Shown: piece by piece, positions 56,408 to 64,000 of the stretch
Layout of the letters: every line of letters begins with the position of its first letter
Position numbering within the stretch: the first letter of the stretch is position 1
From: Actinomycetota bacterium
GTDB taxonomy: Bacteria > Actinomycetota > Thermoleophilia > Solirubrobacterales > Solirubrobacteraceae
Reading direction: 5' to 3'
NCBI GenBank assembly: GCA_005883215.1
Contig: VAYS01000005.1
Location: 1 to 64,000 of the forward strand
DNA: 64,000 nucleotides
Made by a program: the position numbers and the translations under genes
Notes under the pieces: generated by a model
Told to the model about the DNA's origin: nothing
Databases searched by the model: none
The model's input: the letters and a program-made list of their open reading frames with translations, nothing else

Positions 56408-56778
56408 TCAGGCCTCGAGCATCTCCTGTACCCCCGCGACGAAGCGCTCGGCGTGCTCGAGCGCTTCGCGGGCCTCGGCCTCGGACGGCATGGCGGCCTC
56501 GTAGTCGGCGGCCTCGCGAGCCTTCTGGAGGTCGGTCGCTCTGGATATAGCTCGGCGTCGAAAGTCCCAGGCGTGACGAACAGGGCGTGGAACAGGCGCC
56601 AGGTGCCGGCGTGCGTCTTTGCGTACTGGTCTTGCTCGCTCAGCTCGGCGCGGGCGGCGTAGAGCATCGAGTAATAGGCGAGGCTCGTCGCGCCCGCCGG
56701 GTCTACGTCGAGCGCCGCGCGCGCCGAGGCCAAGCGTGCTCGGGCGCTGGCCATGAACTCCTCGGAGCGAGGGCTCAT
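56408..56778 (-). pseudogene. HEPN-domain protein gene with a one-base frameshift
   Basis: The N-terminal part from ATG 56778 reads as a HEPN protein: SLAYYSMLYAARAELSEQDQ and YAKTHAGTWRLFHALFVTPGTFDAELY. At about 56540-56548 the frame is lost. In the neighbouring frame the expected helical end continues (DLQKAREAADYEAAMPSEAE, then ALEHAERFVAGVQEMLEA and a stop at 56408). Total length 371 bases is one short of 124 codons, so a single missing base explains it. HEPN partners of MNT proteins are often RNase or AMPylation-controlled toxins. It overlaps the MNT gene by four bases (ATGA). Either a disrupted toxin or a sequencing error; reading past the shift in the original frame gives a meaningless tail. 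Confidence 0.8.
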
Positions 56779-57152
56779 GGCTCGCCGGCGAGCACGACCT
56801 TGTCGCGGTCTACCTCGGCGATGTAGAAGGAGCGGATCTCGCCCCGCTGGGCGAGCCAGGTCTCGTCGTGGACGTGCACGGAGAAGAACGGGGGGCTGGC
56901 GCCCTCTGCCATCGCGACGTCGTCAAGGAGCCGATAGAGGCGTTGCCGGTGGTCGGTGCCAGCGCGCGTGATGACGAGCAGGTCGACGTCCGATTCCTCC
57001 TTGCGCGGCTCTCCTCGGGCGCGCGAGCCGTACAGCCAGGCGCCGTGCAGGTCTGCGCCGAGCTCGTCTTGAACGGTTTCGGCGAACCGGCTGACGACCC
57101 GGCGCTCGAGCTCGCTCAGCGAGGTCGTATCCAGGGCGCTCGCCTGAGCCAT
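56775..57152 (-). CDS. MNT-type nucleotidyltransferase (antitoxin-like)
   Basis: This 125-residue minimal nucleotidyltransferase has the signature LYGSRARGEPRKEESDVDLLV: G-S-x-x-R-G, then D-x-D metal ligands in SDVDLLV. In MntA/HepT-type modules the enzyme adds nucleotides to the HEPN toxin and silences it. It is the first gene of the pair and overlaps the HEPN gene. ATG 57152 starts it. The rest is a helix-rich tail (DETWLAQRGEIRSFYIAEVD). If the HEPN partner is truly broken, this may be an orphan antitoxin. Confidence 0.88.
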   Translation of the reverse strand: MAQASALDTTSLSELERRVVSRFAETVQDELGADLHGAWLYGSRARGEPRKEESDVDLLVITRAGTDHRQRLYRLLDDVAMAEGASPPFFSVHVHDETWLAQRGEIRSFYIAEVDRDKVVLAGEP

Positions 57153-57220
57153 GAGGCAAGCATGGCACCCGCCCAGGCGCGAGGCCGGTCGTTGGACGCG
57201 GAGCCTAGGAAGGCGGCGGC

Positions 57221-58153
57221 TTACGCCTGGAAGCGACCGCGCTCGAGCGCCCGCTCGAGCGCCGCGCGGTCATAGCCGGGCAGCTCTCCGCTGCGCTGCA
57301 GCTCGTCCTGGTAGGCGGCCATCGCCTCCACGGCCGCCGGCGTGCCAAGCGCGGCCAAGAACTCCGCGGCCTCGAGCCGCAGCCCGTCGGCGAGGCCGAG
57401 CGACCCGCCCTCGTAGACCGCGCGCTTGCAGGCGGCGACCCCGGCCTTGGGCCGGGCGCCGAGCCGCTCGGCGACCGCCAGCGCCCGTTCGATCAGCCGG
57501 TCACCGCTTACCAGCTCGTCGACCAGGCCCAGCTCCAGCGCCTCGGTCGGCGACAGGGGCCCGCCGTCGAGGACGAGGCGCAGCGCGCGCGCGCTGCCCA
57601 GCAACCGGGCCAGCCGCTGGGTGCCGCCCCCGCCGGGGGGAAAGCCGAACAGGATCTCGGGCTGGCCGACGCCGAAGTCGCCTTCGGCCATCAGGCGGAG
57701 GTCGCAGGCCAGCGCCAGCTCGCACCCGCCGCCCATCGCCGATCCGTTTAGCGCCGCGACGAACACCGCGCCGCTGCGGTTCATGGCCAGGAACGTCTCG
57801 TGGAAGCGCTCGAGCGCCGCCAGGCCCGCCGCCGGGGTGCGCGCCAGCGCCCGTTCGACGCCCCGGACGCGGCGCAGCGTGCCGACCACGCGCAGCGAGG
57901 CGCCGGCGGCACGACGCCCGACGGAAGGACCGCCGCGGGCGGCGGCCAGCAGCTCGCCCACGTCATAGTGGGCGACGAAGCGCTCGGGGTGTGCTCCGGT
58001 GAGCACGACGGCGCCGACGCCATCGTCTTCATCGGCCCGCGTTACCAGGGACGCCAGGCCGTCGACGATGCCAGAGTCCATCAGCCCGTGCGGCGGGTTT
58101 TCCAGCGTGGCCAGCAGCACCGTTCCGCGCCGCTCGACTCGTACCTCGCCCAT
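57221..58153 (-). CDS. Enoyl-CoA hydratase/isomerase family protein (crotonase)
   Basis: This 310-residue crotonase hydrates or isomerises enoyl-CoA. The oxyanion-hole segment VAALNGSAMGGGCELALACDLRLMAEG and the second family block FGVGQPEILFGFPPGGGGTQRLARLLG are intact. In that block the Glu of PEILFG could be one catalytic acid; the second Glu position near GSAMGGGCELAL is also present. A ~40-residue Arg/Ala-rich insertion (~85-120, ALARTPAAGLAALERFHETF) is atypical. ATG 58153 starts it. It is 17 bases from the stop of the upstream propeller gene on the same strand, so they may be co-transcribed. Confidence 0.9.
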   Translation of the reverse strand: MGEVRVERRGTVLLATLENPPHGLMDSGIVDGLASLVTRADEDDGVGAVVLTGAHPERFVAHYDVGELLAAARGGPSVGRRAAGASLRVVGTLRRVRGVERALARTPAAGLAALERFHETFLAMNRSGAVFVAALNGSAMGGGCELALACDLRLMAEGDFGVGQPEILFGFPPGGGGTQRLARLLGSARALRLVLDGGPLSPTEALELGLVDELVSGDRLIERALAVAERLGARPKAGVAACKRAVYEGGSLGLADGLRLEAAEFLAALGTPAAVEAMAAYQDELQRSGELPGYDRAALERALERGRFQA

Positions 58154-58170
58154 GGCGGGAGCGGCGAGCG

Positions 58171-59973
58171 CTAGTTGGGAGCGCCGACCGGCGTGCCGCC
58201 GGTCTGCACCGCGTAGCCGGTGGCCGAGTTTGGTCCGCCGGGAGAGAACTTGAACTGGTCGTCGGCGTCTGAGGTGAAGGCGATGTGCGCCCACCCCGAC
58301 TGATCGGTGTCGACGCCGAAGTCGTCGAGCAGCTGACGGCCGTCGGTGCAGGTGACGCCGCTCTCGCACACCGGGCCCTTGTGCACCGCGGTCAGTTGCT
58401 GGGGGGTGGCCCAGCCGCCGGTGCTGGCGCTCGGGTTCTGGGCGAAGTAGACGGAAAACGTCTGCGGTTGGGACGAGTTGGGCGCGGTGGGGGAGCCGTA
58501 GTAGACGAGATCGACCCCCGCCGAGGTGGCTACCAGCCAGGGGAAGATCGCCTGGGCGGTGTTGGTGCTCACCGGCCCCGAGCAGGCCCAGGTCGAGCCG
58601 TGGTCGGCCGACACCGCGGTGAACACGTTGCGGTCGTCTGACCACGAGGCCCACAGGTTCCCGGCCGGATCGACCGAGACGTTGGGGAAGTTGTGGTCCA
58701 GGCCTCGTTGGGTCGGGTCGGGGCTGGCGGGCGTCGAGGCAAAGCTGCACGGGATTGGCCGCGCGTCCCAGGTGAAGCCGCCGTCGTGCGAGACCGAAAC
58801 GAAGGCGGTGTCGTAGTTGTCGGTGTTGTTCTGGTCGGCGGGTGAGTTGGCGGCCACGTAGGACTGGTAGGCCCAGAAGCCGGGCTCGGCGTTGGGGCCG
58901 GGGCCGGTGCCCGCCGTGTTGCGGCGATCGATGACCAGGTTGCCGTGCTGGTTGTCCTCGGCCGCGTAGTTGCTCTCCGGGATGGCCTGGGAGATCTGGG
59001 TGTAGGTCGATCCCCCGTCGTCGGAGCGCAGCACGTCGATGGCGCCCCGGAGGTCGTGGTAGGTCAATAGCGAGGTCTGGGCGCCGAAGGCGGCGATCCA
59101 CTCGCGGTCGTCGAGCGGCAGGCCGCGCTGGACCGGGACGTTGGTGAAGGTGGTGCCGCGATCGCTGGAATGGGCCACCGCGACGGACGCCCCGTTGAGG
59201 CTGGCCACGTAGAGATTGAAGGTGCGCTGGGCGTTGGGGGCGCTGGCCCAGGCCAGGTCGATGTCCCCGCCCGACAGGCCGAGCCCGGGCACCAGGGCGT
59301 TGGGCTGGCCCCGGTATTCGAGCGAGCACGCCTGGGCTCCGCTTCCGCCCACGCCTCCCAGGTCCCGCCAGGCGTCGCTGCCGTTGCCCAGGCCCTCCTC
59401 GGAGCCGAGGAAGACGTCGTTGGCCAAGGAGACGTGGATCGCCGGCTCGCCGTCTCCGTTCGTCCCGCAGCCGGTGGCGCCGACCGTGGTCCACTGGGGC
59501 TCGCCGATGGAGAAGCTCGCCGGCGAGAGCGCGGAGCCGGCACTCGTGGTGGCTCCGCTCGACATGGGTCGGGACGAACCGGGTCCGGCGGGGGCGACGC
59601 CGGGGCCGGGGTGCGAGGCCGAGCCGCCGGACGAGGCCGGCCCGGATCCGCCCGAGGCGCCCGGCGCCGGCGCCGGGACCCCGGTCGCGGCCGGGGTGAC
59701 CGGGCGGTGCGGTGGGCGCAGCCGGCGCCGGCAGGGACTGTGGCCGCGGCTTCGGCGCCGGGTGCCCGCCCGACGGCGGCTCCCCGCCCTCCGCGAGGGG
59801 CAGGCCTTGGGCCGCGCGCGGCAGCGCGTGGTGGCGTGACGGGCGCAGCGAGGGCTGCGGGCGTGGGCGCTTCGCTTCTGGGCGCGCGCGCCGGCGCCGG
59901 GCGCACCGAGAATCGACAGCGCGGCCGCCAGCAGGAGCCCGAAGAAGGCAGTGCGTAGACGTCCCCCGCCCAT
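58171..59973 (-). CDS. Secreted Asp-box (sialidase-like) beta-propeller protein
   Basis: This 600-residue protein has a signal peptide (LRTAFFGLLLAAALSILGAPGAGA), a strongly basic then Pro/Ser-rich spacer to ~155, then a propeller. Asp-box-type motifs appear four times: SSDRGTTF, SDDGGSTY, SHDGGFTW and SADHGSTW. That is the fold of sialidases and sortilin-like receptors. Catalytic arginine triad residues of true sialidases are not obvious, so binding or glycan recognition is possible. Cysteine pairs occur (PIPCSF, STWACSG, CESGVTCTDG). The crotonase follows 17 bases after its stop. Its promoter should lie in the 42 bases before ATG 59973 or further upstream. Confidence 0.85.
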   Translation of the reverse strand: MGGGRLRTAFFGLLLAAALSILGAPGAGARAQKRSAHARSPRCARHATTRCRARPKACPSRRAGSRRRAGTRRRSRGHSPCRRRLRPPHRPVTPAATGVPAPAPGASGGSGPASSGGSASHPGPGVAPAGPGSSRPMSSGATTSAGSALSPASFSIGEPQWTTVGATGCGTNGDGEPAIHVSLANDVFLGSEEGLGNGSDAWRDLGGVGGSGAQACSLEYRGQPNALVPGLGLSGGDIDLAWASAPNAQRTFNLYVASLNGASVAVAHSSDRGTTFTNVPVQRGLPLDDREWIAAFGAQTSLLTYHDLRGAIDVLRSDDGGSTYTQISQAIPESNYAAEDNQHGNLVIDRRNTAGTGPGPNAEPGFWAYQSYVAANSPADQNNTDNYDTAFVSVSHDGGFTWDARPIPCSFASTPASPDPTQRGLDHNFPNVSVDPAGNLWASWSDDRNVFTAVSADHGSTWACSGPVSTNTAQAIFPWLVATSAGVDLVYYGSPTAPNSSQPQTFSVYFAQNPSASTGGWATPQQLTAVHKGPVCESGVTCTDGRQLLDDFGVDTDQSGWAHIAFTSDADDQFKFSPGGPNSATGYAVQTGGTPVGAPN

Positions 59974-60015
59974 GGGGCCGGAAATCTACCCGGTGCGATG
60001 GTGAGACAAACCCGC

Positions 60016-60795
60016 TCAGACCGCGGCGAGCTCGGCCACCCGGGCGCGGGCGCCGTCGAGCCCCAGCCGACGCAGCAGCTCCTCGGCCAGGGCCAGATAG
60101 TCGGCCCCGAGATCGGGGCGGTAGTCGAGGATCGACACCCCGCGCTCGGCCGACTCGGCGTAGGCGATCGAGGCGCGGATCGTGGTGTCGAACAGGCGCT
60201 CGCCGTAGTGCTCGCGCAGCGAGGCGTAGGCCTCGCGCGAGTGCACGGTGCGCATGTCGGCGATGTTGAACACCACGCCGAGCCAGTTGAGCTCGGAGTT
60301 GAGCCCGTCGCGCGCCAGGTCGATCACCTCCTTGGCCTGCTCGACGCCCTGCATGGCGAAGTACTGCGCCTCGGCCGAGATCAGGGCGTGATCGGCGGCC
60401 ACCAGCGCATTGACCGTGAGCAGCCCCAGCGACGGCGGGCAGTCGATCAAGATCAGCTCGTAGCGCTCGGACAGCCCGGCCAGGGCGCGTCGCAGGGCCA
60501 GCTCGCGTCCCATCTTTCCCCCCAGCACGAGCTCGGTCTCGGCCAGGCCCAGATTGGCGGGGACGATCCCATCGTGCAGGGCGTCCTCGATGCCCGCCCG
60601 GCCGGTGAGCACGTCGCCGACCGTAGGGGAGACGTCGGGCTCGAGGTCGAAGTAGTCGGAGAGGTTGCCCTGGGGGTCCAGGTCGACGGCCAGCGTCTCG
60701 ATCCCCACCCGGCGAAAGACGTCGGTGAGCGTGCGCACCGACGTCGTCTTCCCGGTCCCGCCCTTCTGAGAGAGGATGGCGACGGTCTGCGCCAT
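60016..60795 (-). CDS. ParA/Soj-family ATPase
   Basis: This 259-residue ATPase has the deviant Walker A motif ILSQKGGTGKTTSVRTL, the switch region VDLDPQGNLSDYF, and Walker B-like LILIDCPPSLGLLTVNAL. The C-terminal half carries basic residues for non-specific DNA binding. Members move chromosome origins, plasmids or cell-envelope cargo. No parB lies downstream and no parS is seen here, so it may be an orphan ParA. The adjacent gene encodes an FHA protein on the same strand, but 86 bases away. ATG 60795 starts it. Confidence 0.93.
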   Translation of the reverse strand: MAQTVAILSQKGGTGKTTSVRTLTDVFRRVGIETLAVDLDPQGNLSDYFDLEPDVSPTVGDVLTGRAGIEDALHDGIVPANLGLAETELVLGGKMGRELALRRALAGLSERYELILIDCPPSLGLLTVNALVAADHALISAEAQYFAMQGVEQAKEVIDLARDGLNSELNWLGVVFNIADMRTVHSREAYASLREHYGERLFDTTIRASIAYAESAERGVSILDYRPDLGADYLALAEELLRRLGLDGARARVAELAAV

Positions 60796-60881
60796 GGCCG
60801 GGCGATACTAGCGCCGCCGCGGCCGCGGACCGCTCGCCGGGCGCGGTGCCTGCCTGGCCTATCGGGTGCCCGCCGCCGCGG

Positions 60882-61475
60882 TCAGCCGGCGGTGGGGTCG
60901 GCCTCGGAGCTCACCGCCGCCTCGCCGGCGATCGTCGGCTCGGCGGCCTGCTCGACGAAGTGCAGCCGGTAGCGACCGACGACGATCTCATCGCCGTCGT
61001 GCAGGACGCTCCACTCGACTCGCTTGCCGTTGACGAACACGCCGTTGAGGCTGCGGTCGTCGAGCACCCGCACCCCGTCGGGCTGGCGTACGACCAGCGC
61101 GTGGCGTCGCGAGACCGTCGGGTCGTCGAAGCGGACGTCGGCGGCCAGGCTGCGCCCCACCCGCGTCCACTCGTTCTCCAGCGAGACGGTCACAAGCTGG
61201 TCGCCGTCCTCGTAGGCCAGATATTGCCCGGGGCCGGTTAGGCCCCTTTTCACCTGGCCCAGCCACGCGCCGCGCTGCTCAGGGCTCATGGGTGGAGGCT
61301 CGGTCTCGCGGCCGAAGCGCTGGCCGCCGAAGAGGGTGGCCCGGGCATAGGCCTTGCCGCCGCAGTCCGGGCAGGCGCCGAGGGTGTCCTGCTCGGCGAG
61401 CTTGACCACGTGTCCGCACTCCTCGCAGCGGAACGACCCAGCTCCCGCCATGGTTCCGGCCGTCAAAGTCTCCAT
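60882..61475 (-). CDS. Zinc-ribbon plus FHA-domain protein
   Basis: This 197-residue protein begins with a zinc ribbon (FRCEECGHVVKLAEQDTLGACPDCGGKAY, two CxxC knuckles), then a linker, then an FHA domain: TRVGRSLAADVRFDDPTVSRRHALVV and DDRSLNGVFVNGKRV. It should bind phosphothreonine and perhaps nucleic acid or metal via the ribbon. ATG 61475 is chosen, with AGGGAG eight bases upstream. The frame continues upstream to 61586 without good translation signals. It is adjacent to the ParA-like gene; a role in signalling to it is possible but unproven. Confidence 0.9.
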   Translation of the reverse strand: METLTAGTMAGAGSFRCEECGHVVKLAEQDTLGACPDCGGKAYARATLFGGQRFGRETEPPPMSPEQRGAWLGQVKRGLTGPGQYLAYEDGDQLVTVSLENEWTRVGRSLAADVRFDDPTVSRRHALVVRQPDGVRVLDDRSLNGVFVNGKRVEWSVLHDGDEIVVGRYRLHFVEQAAEPTIAGEAAVSSEADPTAG

Positions 61476-61714
61476 CTCAAAGCTCCCTCGGCTGCGCTCC
61501 CGGCCTCGGTCTGGGGCCGGGCCATGATACCGCTCGGGGGCCTCCCCGGCCGGGTTGTTTACCGTTTCCATACAGGGCCCGACCACCCGCGCCGGCCCCT
61601 CCTACCCATCCTCGCGAGGGGCGCAAACCCCCTTCTGTCCGCCGGCGGTCGTCCTCCCGGCGCGACCGCGCTTGCGCCGGCAGGAGGGCGGGCTGCCTTG
61701 GCGAAGCTTCGGCC

Positions 61715-61978
61715 ATGGCCGACACTGCCTCCGCGCGCGCCGACGACTTCGAGCGGCTGCTGCTGCGCAAGGGGGTCGGCGCCCTGAGCGCCGACCGCGA
61801 TCGCTGCGCCGATTGCCATCGCACGCCGCTGGTCGGGGAGCGCATCTTCCTCTATGACAGCGGGCGGCTCGTCTGCGAGCTGTGCCGCCCCCTGCGCCGG
61901 CAGGAGCCGGCGGGCGTCGATGTGGTGCGCCACAGCGAGTACGGCCACACCGTGCGGCTGACTGTCCGCGCCGCCTAG
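61715..61978 (+). CDS. Small Cys-rich protein (zinc-knuckle-like)
   Basis: This 87-residue protein contains CADCHRTPLVGERIFLYDSG and LVCELCR, two CxxC pairs about 25 residues apart, which should bind one zinc. ARADDFERLLLRKGVGAL is a probable helix before it and a strand-like VRHSEYGHTVRLTVRA follows. I do not recognise the family; the layout resembles small zinc-ribbon regulators. ATG 61715 starts it, in a 240-base region after the divergent FHA gene. Confidence 0.7.
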   Translation: MADTASARADDFERLLLRKGVGALSADRDRCADCHRTPLVGERIFLYDSGRLVCELCRPLRRQEPAGVDVVRHSEYGHTVRLTVRAA

Positions 61979-62038
61979 CGCCGGGGGCGTCACACCGGTG
62001 AGAATCGCCCGCGCGCAGGGCCGTAGACTGCGGTCGCC

Positions 62039-62530
62039 TTGGACCCTCTGTCCACGTCGGTATGCATCGATCGCCCGCGCGAGCAGGTCTTCGAGTACCT
62101 GCTGGACATCGCCAACCACCCCGAGTTCTCCGATCACTACCTGGTCGACTGGCACCTGACCCGCCGCGAGTCCTACGGGCGGGGGGCAGGCGCCCGCTTC
62201 CGGCTAAAGACCCGGCGCAACCGCTTTGGCTGGGCCGATCTGACGCTCACCGAGGTCGACCCGCCCCGGCGGATCGTCGCCGCCGGGCGGGGCGGCAAGT
62301 TCAACCGGGTGCGGCTGCTCACCGTCTTCTCGCTGCAGCCGGGAGCGGGGGGCACCACGCAGGTGGAGATGATCACCGAGACCTTCCCGGCCACGCGGGC
62401 CGATCGCATCACCGAGTCGCTGGGCATGCGCCGCTGGCTTCGCCGCAACGCGGGGCGGGCGATGCGGCGCCTGCGCTCGATCCTGGAGGAGGGCGCAGAG
62501 CGGGGACAGCGGGCGACGGTGGCCGGATAA
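62039..62530 (+). CDS. SRPBCC-family protein
   Basis: This 163-residue protein has the helix-grip fold: SVCIDRPREQVFEYLLDIANHPEFSDHYLVDWHL at the start, then alternating strands (ARFRLKTRRNRFGWADLTLTEVDPPRRIVAAG), and a long C-terminal helix (RRWLRRNAGRAMRRLRSILE). It is similar in type to the protein at 839-1324. TTG 62039 is used; no better start lies nearby. The ligand is unknown. The lipoprotein gene follows after 14 bases. Confidence 0.8.
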   Translation: MDPLSTSVCIDRPREQVFEYLLDIANHPEFSDHYLVDWHLTRRESYGRGAGARFRLKTRRNRFGWADLTLTEVDPPRRIVAAGRGGKFNRVRLLTVFSLQPGAGGTTQVEMITETFPATRADRITESLGMRRWLRRNAGRAMRRLRSILEEGAERGQRATVAG

Positions 62531-62544
62531 GCTCCCGGTCCGCC

Positions 62545-63102
62545 ATGAGCCATGCGCCCCGACTACCGGTGCTCGCCGTCGGGCTCATCGCCGCCTGGGC
62601 GCTGGCCGGCTGCGGCGAGCACAACACCCGGCACGCATCCGACGAGGGCACCTACATCGACGTGGGCGCGCTGAAGTACCAGGTGCAGCTCTCGCGCCAG
62701 CTGAACCCCACCGACGCCGAGGATCGCAGCTACCTGCTGGGCCTCACACCCCCCCAGGCCCACCTGACGTCCAAGCAGGCGTGGTTCTCGGTGTGGCTGC
62801 GCGTCGAGAACCACAGCTGCCAGACGCGCCATCCGGCGCTGATCTATCGGATCAAGGACACCCAGGGACGCGCCTATACGCCAGTGGTCCCGGGCCCGCT
62901 CAACATCTTCGCCTATCGGCCGCTGCCGATCCCCTGCCACGGCCAGATTCCCGCCCAGAGCACGGTGCCCGACGAGGGCCCGATCCAGGGGGCGGTGCTG
63001 CTGTTCAAGGTGCCGGTCTCGGCCTATGACAACCGGCCGCTGGAGTTCGACGTGAGCGACCAGGTCGCGGGGCAGACCGGGACCGTGGAGCTCGACGTCT
63101 AG
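62545..63102 (+). CDS. Lipoprotein of unknown function
   Basis: This 185-residue protein has a signal peptide with lipobox (LIAAWALAGCGEHN, Cys ~24). The mature domain is a beta-rich fold (YIDVGALKYQVQLSRQLNPTDAEDRSYL, AWFSVWLRVENHSCQTRHPALIYRIKDTQGRAYTPV) resembling DUF4352/telomeric-repeat-like immunoglobulin domains. Two cysteines (HSCQTRHP and PIPCHGQ) may form a disulfide. It ends FDVSDQVAGQTGTVELDV. I do not recognise a specific family. It is probably co-transcribed with the SRPBCC gene 14 bases upstream. Confidence 0.8.
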   Translation: MSHAPRLPVLAVGLIAAWALAGCGEHNTRHASDEGTYIDVGALKYQVQLSRQLNPTDAEDRSYLLGLTPPQAHLTSKQAWFSVWLRVENHSCQTRHPALIYRIKDTQGRAYTPVVPGPLNIFAYRPLPIPCHGQIPAQSTVPDEGPIQGAVLLFKVPVSAYDNRPLEFDVSDQVAGQTGTVELDV

Positions 63103-63142
63103 GCACTGGGCTTTCCCGGCCGGCGGGGGGCGGGCGGCGCGG

Positions 63143-63195
63143 GGTTGGTGCGGGGGGTTGGGGCGGGGTTGGTGCGGAGGCGGAGGTTGGTGCGG
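63143..63195 (+). repeat. G-rich tract with three GGTTGGTGCGG copies
   Basis: GGTTGGTGCGG begins at 63143, 63167 and 63185 within a run of many GG and GGGG groups. It lies between the stops of the convergent lipoprotein and penicillin-binding genes, so it occurs in the 3' RNA of the lipoprotein transcript. It has high potential to form a G-quadruplex. Confidence 0.65.
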
Positions 63196-63198
63196 GCC

Positions 63199-64000
63199 TT
63201 AGCGCCCGCTCAGGCCGGCGCGCAGGACGTCGGCGGCCAGCGGGGCGGCCGTGTCGCCGCCCGCGCCGGCGCCCACCAGCACCGCGCCCACCACCACCCG
63301 GGGGGCCAGCGCGGGCGCGAAGGCCACGAACCACGCGTCGGTGTTGCGCGGGTCTCCCGAGGCTGCACAGCCGCTCGGATCGGCGGGGGTGCACACCGTG
63401 CTGCGCAGCTCGGCGGTCCCCGTCTTGCCCGCCACCTTTACCCCCGGGACCTGGGCCGAGGTGCCGGTTCCCGAGCGCACCACCTCGAGCATCAGGCTGC
63501 GCACCAGCCGAGCCACCCGGGGCGAGGTCGCGGTCACCATCGGGGCGGGCGGGCCTGGTAGGACGGTGGGCCGCGGGCGCCGGCCCTCGTTGCCGATGGT
63601 GGCCGCGGCGATCGCCATCTGCAGGGCGCTGGCCTGGACGTCGCCCTGGCCGATCGCGGTCGAGCCCACCGCCAGGTCGTCGCCGATCCGGGCGGCGGGT
63701 GGGATCGTGCTCGTCGCCGCGCCGGGAATACCGGGGGGGTCGTTGAAGCCGAAGCGCTGGGCGACCGAGACGAGCCGGCCGGCGCCCAGCTTGGCCCCCA
63801 GCGGGGCGAACACCGAGTTGCACGAGATGGCGAACGCCTCGGTCAGGGTGCCCCCGCAGGACTCGCCGTTGGCGTTCTGGAGCTTCACCCCCGACAACGT
63901 CGCCGCCGTCTGAACCGGAAACTGGGTGCCCGGGTTGGCGATGCCCGCTTCCAGGGCACCGGTCACGGTGATGATCTTGAACGTCGAGCCGGGGGGCTGG
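63199..64000 (-). CDS. Penicillin-binding transpeptidase (5' part outside window)
   Basis: This is the C-terminal ~265 residues of a class B penicillin-binding protein that crosslinks peptidoglycan outside the membrane. The active-site serine motif S-T-F-K appears just inside the right window edge (PPGSTFKIITVTGALEAG); the SxN motif is ISCNSVF and the KTG motif is GKTGTAEL. DGDDxAVGSTAIGQG is the usual segment before the transpeptidase end. The N-terminal membrane and dimer parts lie outside the window. In actinobacteria such a gene is often near ftsW/rodA, pknB and FHA genes; the FHA gene at 60882 is consistent with this. Confidence 0.93.
   Translation of the reverse strand, partial: QPPGSTFKIITVTGALEAGIANPGTQFPVQTAATLSGVKLQNANGESCGGTLTEAFAISCNSVFAPLGAKLGAGRLVSVAQRFGFNDPPGIPGAATSTIPPAARIGDDLAVGSTAIGQGDVQASALQMAIAAATIGNEGRRPRPTVLPGPPAPMVTATSPRVARLVRSLMLEVVRSGTGTSAQVPGVKVAGKTGTAELRSTVCTPADPSGCAASGDPRNTDAWFVAFAPALAPRVVVGAVLVGAGAGGDTAAPLAADVLRAGLSGR

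Noticed and set aside
63143-63195. Similarity of GGTTGGTG repeats to the thrombin-binding DNA aptamer
   Set aside because: The resemblance reflects shared G-quadruplex logic only; there is no reason to expect a protein-binding aptamer in the chromosome.

Overview
The window is a 64 kb piece of a high-GC bacterial chromosome (most third codon positions are G or C; GTG and TTG starts are common; genes are tightly packed and often overlap as ATGA or GTGA). The gene content points to a deep-branching actinobacterium, most likely class Thermoleophilia (Solirubrobacter/Conexibacter/Patulibacter type). The pointers are a Bacillus-like cysS-rlmB-sigH order, PspA followed by a PspAA-type partner, a c-di-AMP riboswitch before an NlpC/P60 hydrolase, and many FHA, beta-propeller and acyl-CoA genes. 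This placement is an inference; no database was consulted. I see no phage, insertion sequence, integrase, rRNA or CRISPR array.

Layout. 0-4.4 kb: a cut PAS-GGDEF cyclase, then minus-strand lipid-type genes (SRPBCC protein, acyltransferase, MBL-like hydrolase, SCP2-alpha/beta hydrolase fusion). 4.5-7.4 kb: cysS, rlmB and a SigH-like sigma factor, with two dyad symmetries around the sigma start. 7.4-17.7 kb: a signalling and envelope block with a secreted NHL propeller, a tail-anchored FHA protein, a Ser/Thr kinase-FHA-TM protein, a CPA2 antiporter with a duplicated extracytoplasmic module, a tiny secreted basic peptide, an FHA-TM-propeller receptor, a 4-TM protein and an FAD oxidoreductase, followed by tRNA-Thr(UGU). 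17.8-26.8 kb: PlsC, two successive ECF sigma/anti-sigma pairs, a zinc-finger rhomboid, a GT4 glycosyltransferase, a BtuF-like protein, pterin carbinolamine dehydratase and a CNNM/CorC-type protein.

27-38.5 kb is a fatty-acid and acyl-CoA region: 3-hydroxyacyl-CoA dehydrogenase divergent from thiolase across a perfect 18-bp palindrome, a hotdog thioesterase, an enolase-superfamily protein, xseB and xseA, two tandem acyl-CoA dehydrogenases, and a third acyl-CoA dehydrogenase behind a near-identical copy of the palindrome. 38.6-47.3 kb: c-di-AMP riboswitch plus NlpC/P60 hydrolase, pspA-pspAA, lgt, and a metal ABC transporter with two permeases and its Fur-family regulator. 47.3-52.6 kb: a hydrolase and the lysA-hom-thrC-thrB operon.

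52.6-57.2 kb is the most unusual stretch. It holds a secreted caspase-like (His-Gly / Asp-Ser-Cys) protease and a second secreted protein sharing its C-terminal module, followed by a MNT/HEPN pair whose HEPN gene carries a one-base frameshift. 57.2-64 kb: a crotonase, a secreted Asp-box propeller, a ParA ATPase, a zinc-ribbon-FHA protein, small hypotheticals, a lipoprotein, and a penicillin-binding transpeptidase that runs off the right edge just past its SxxK motif.
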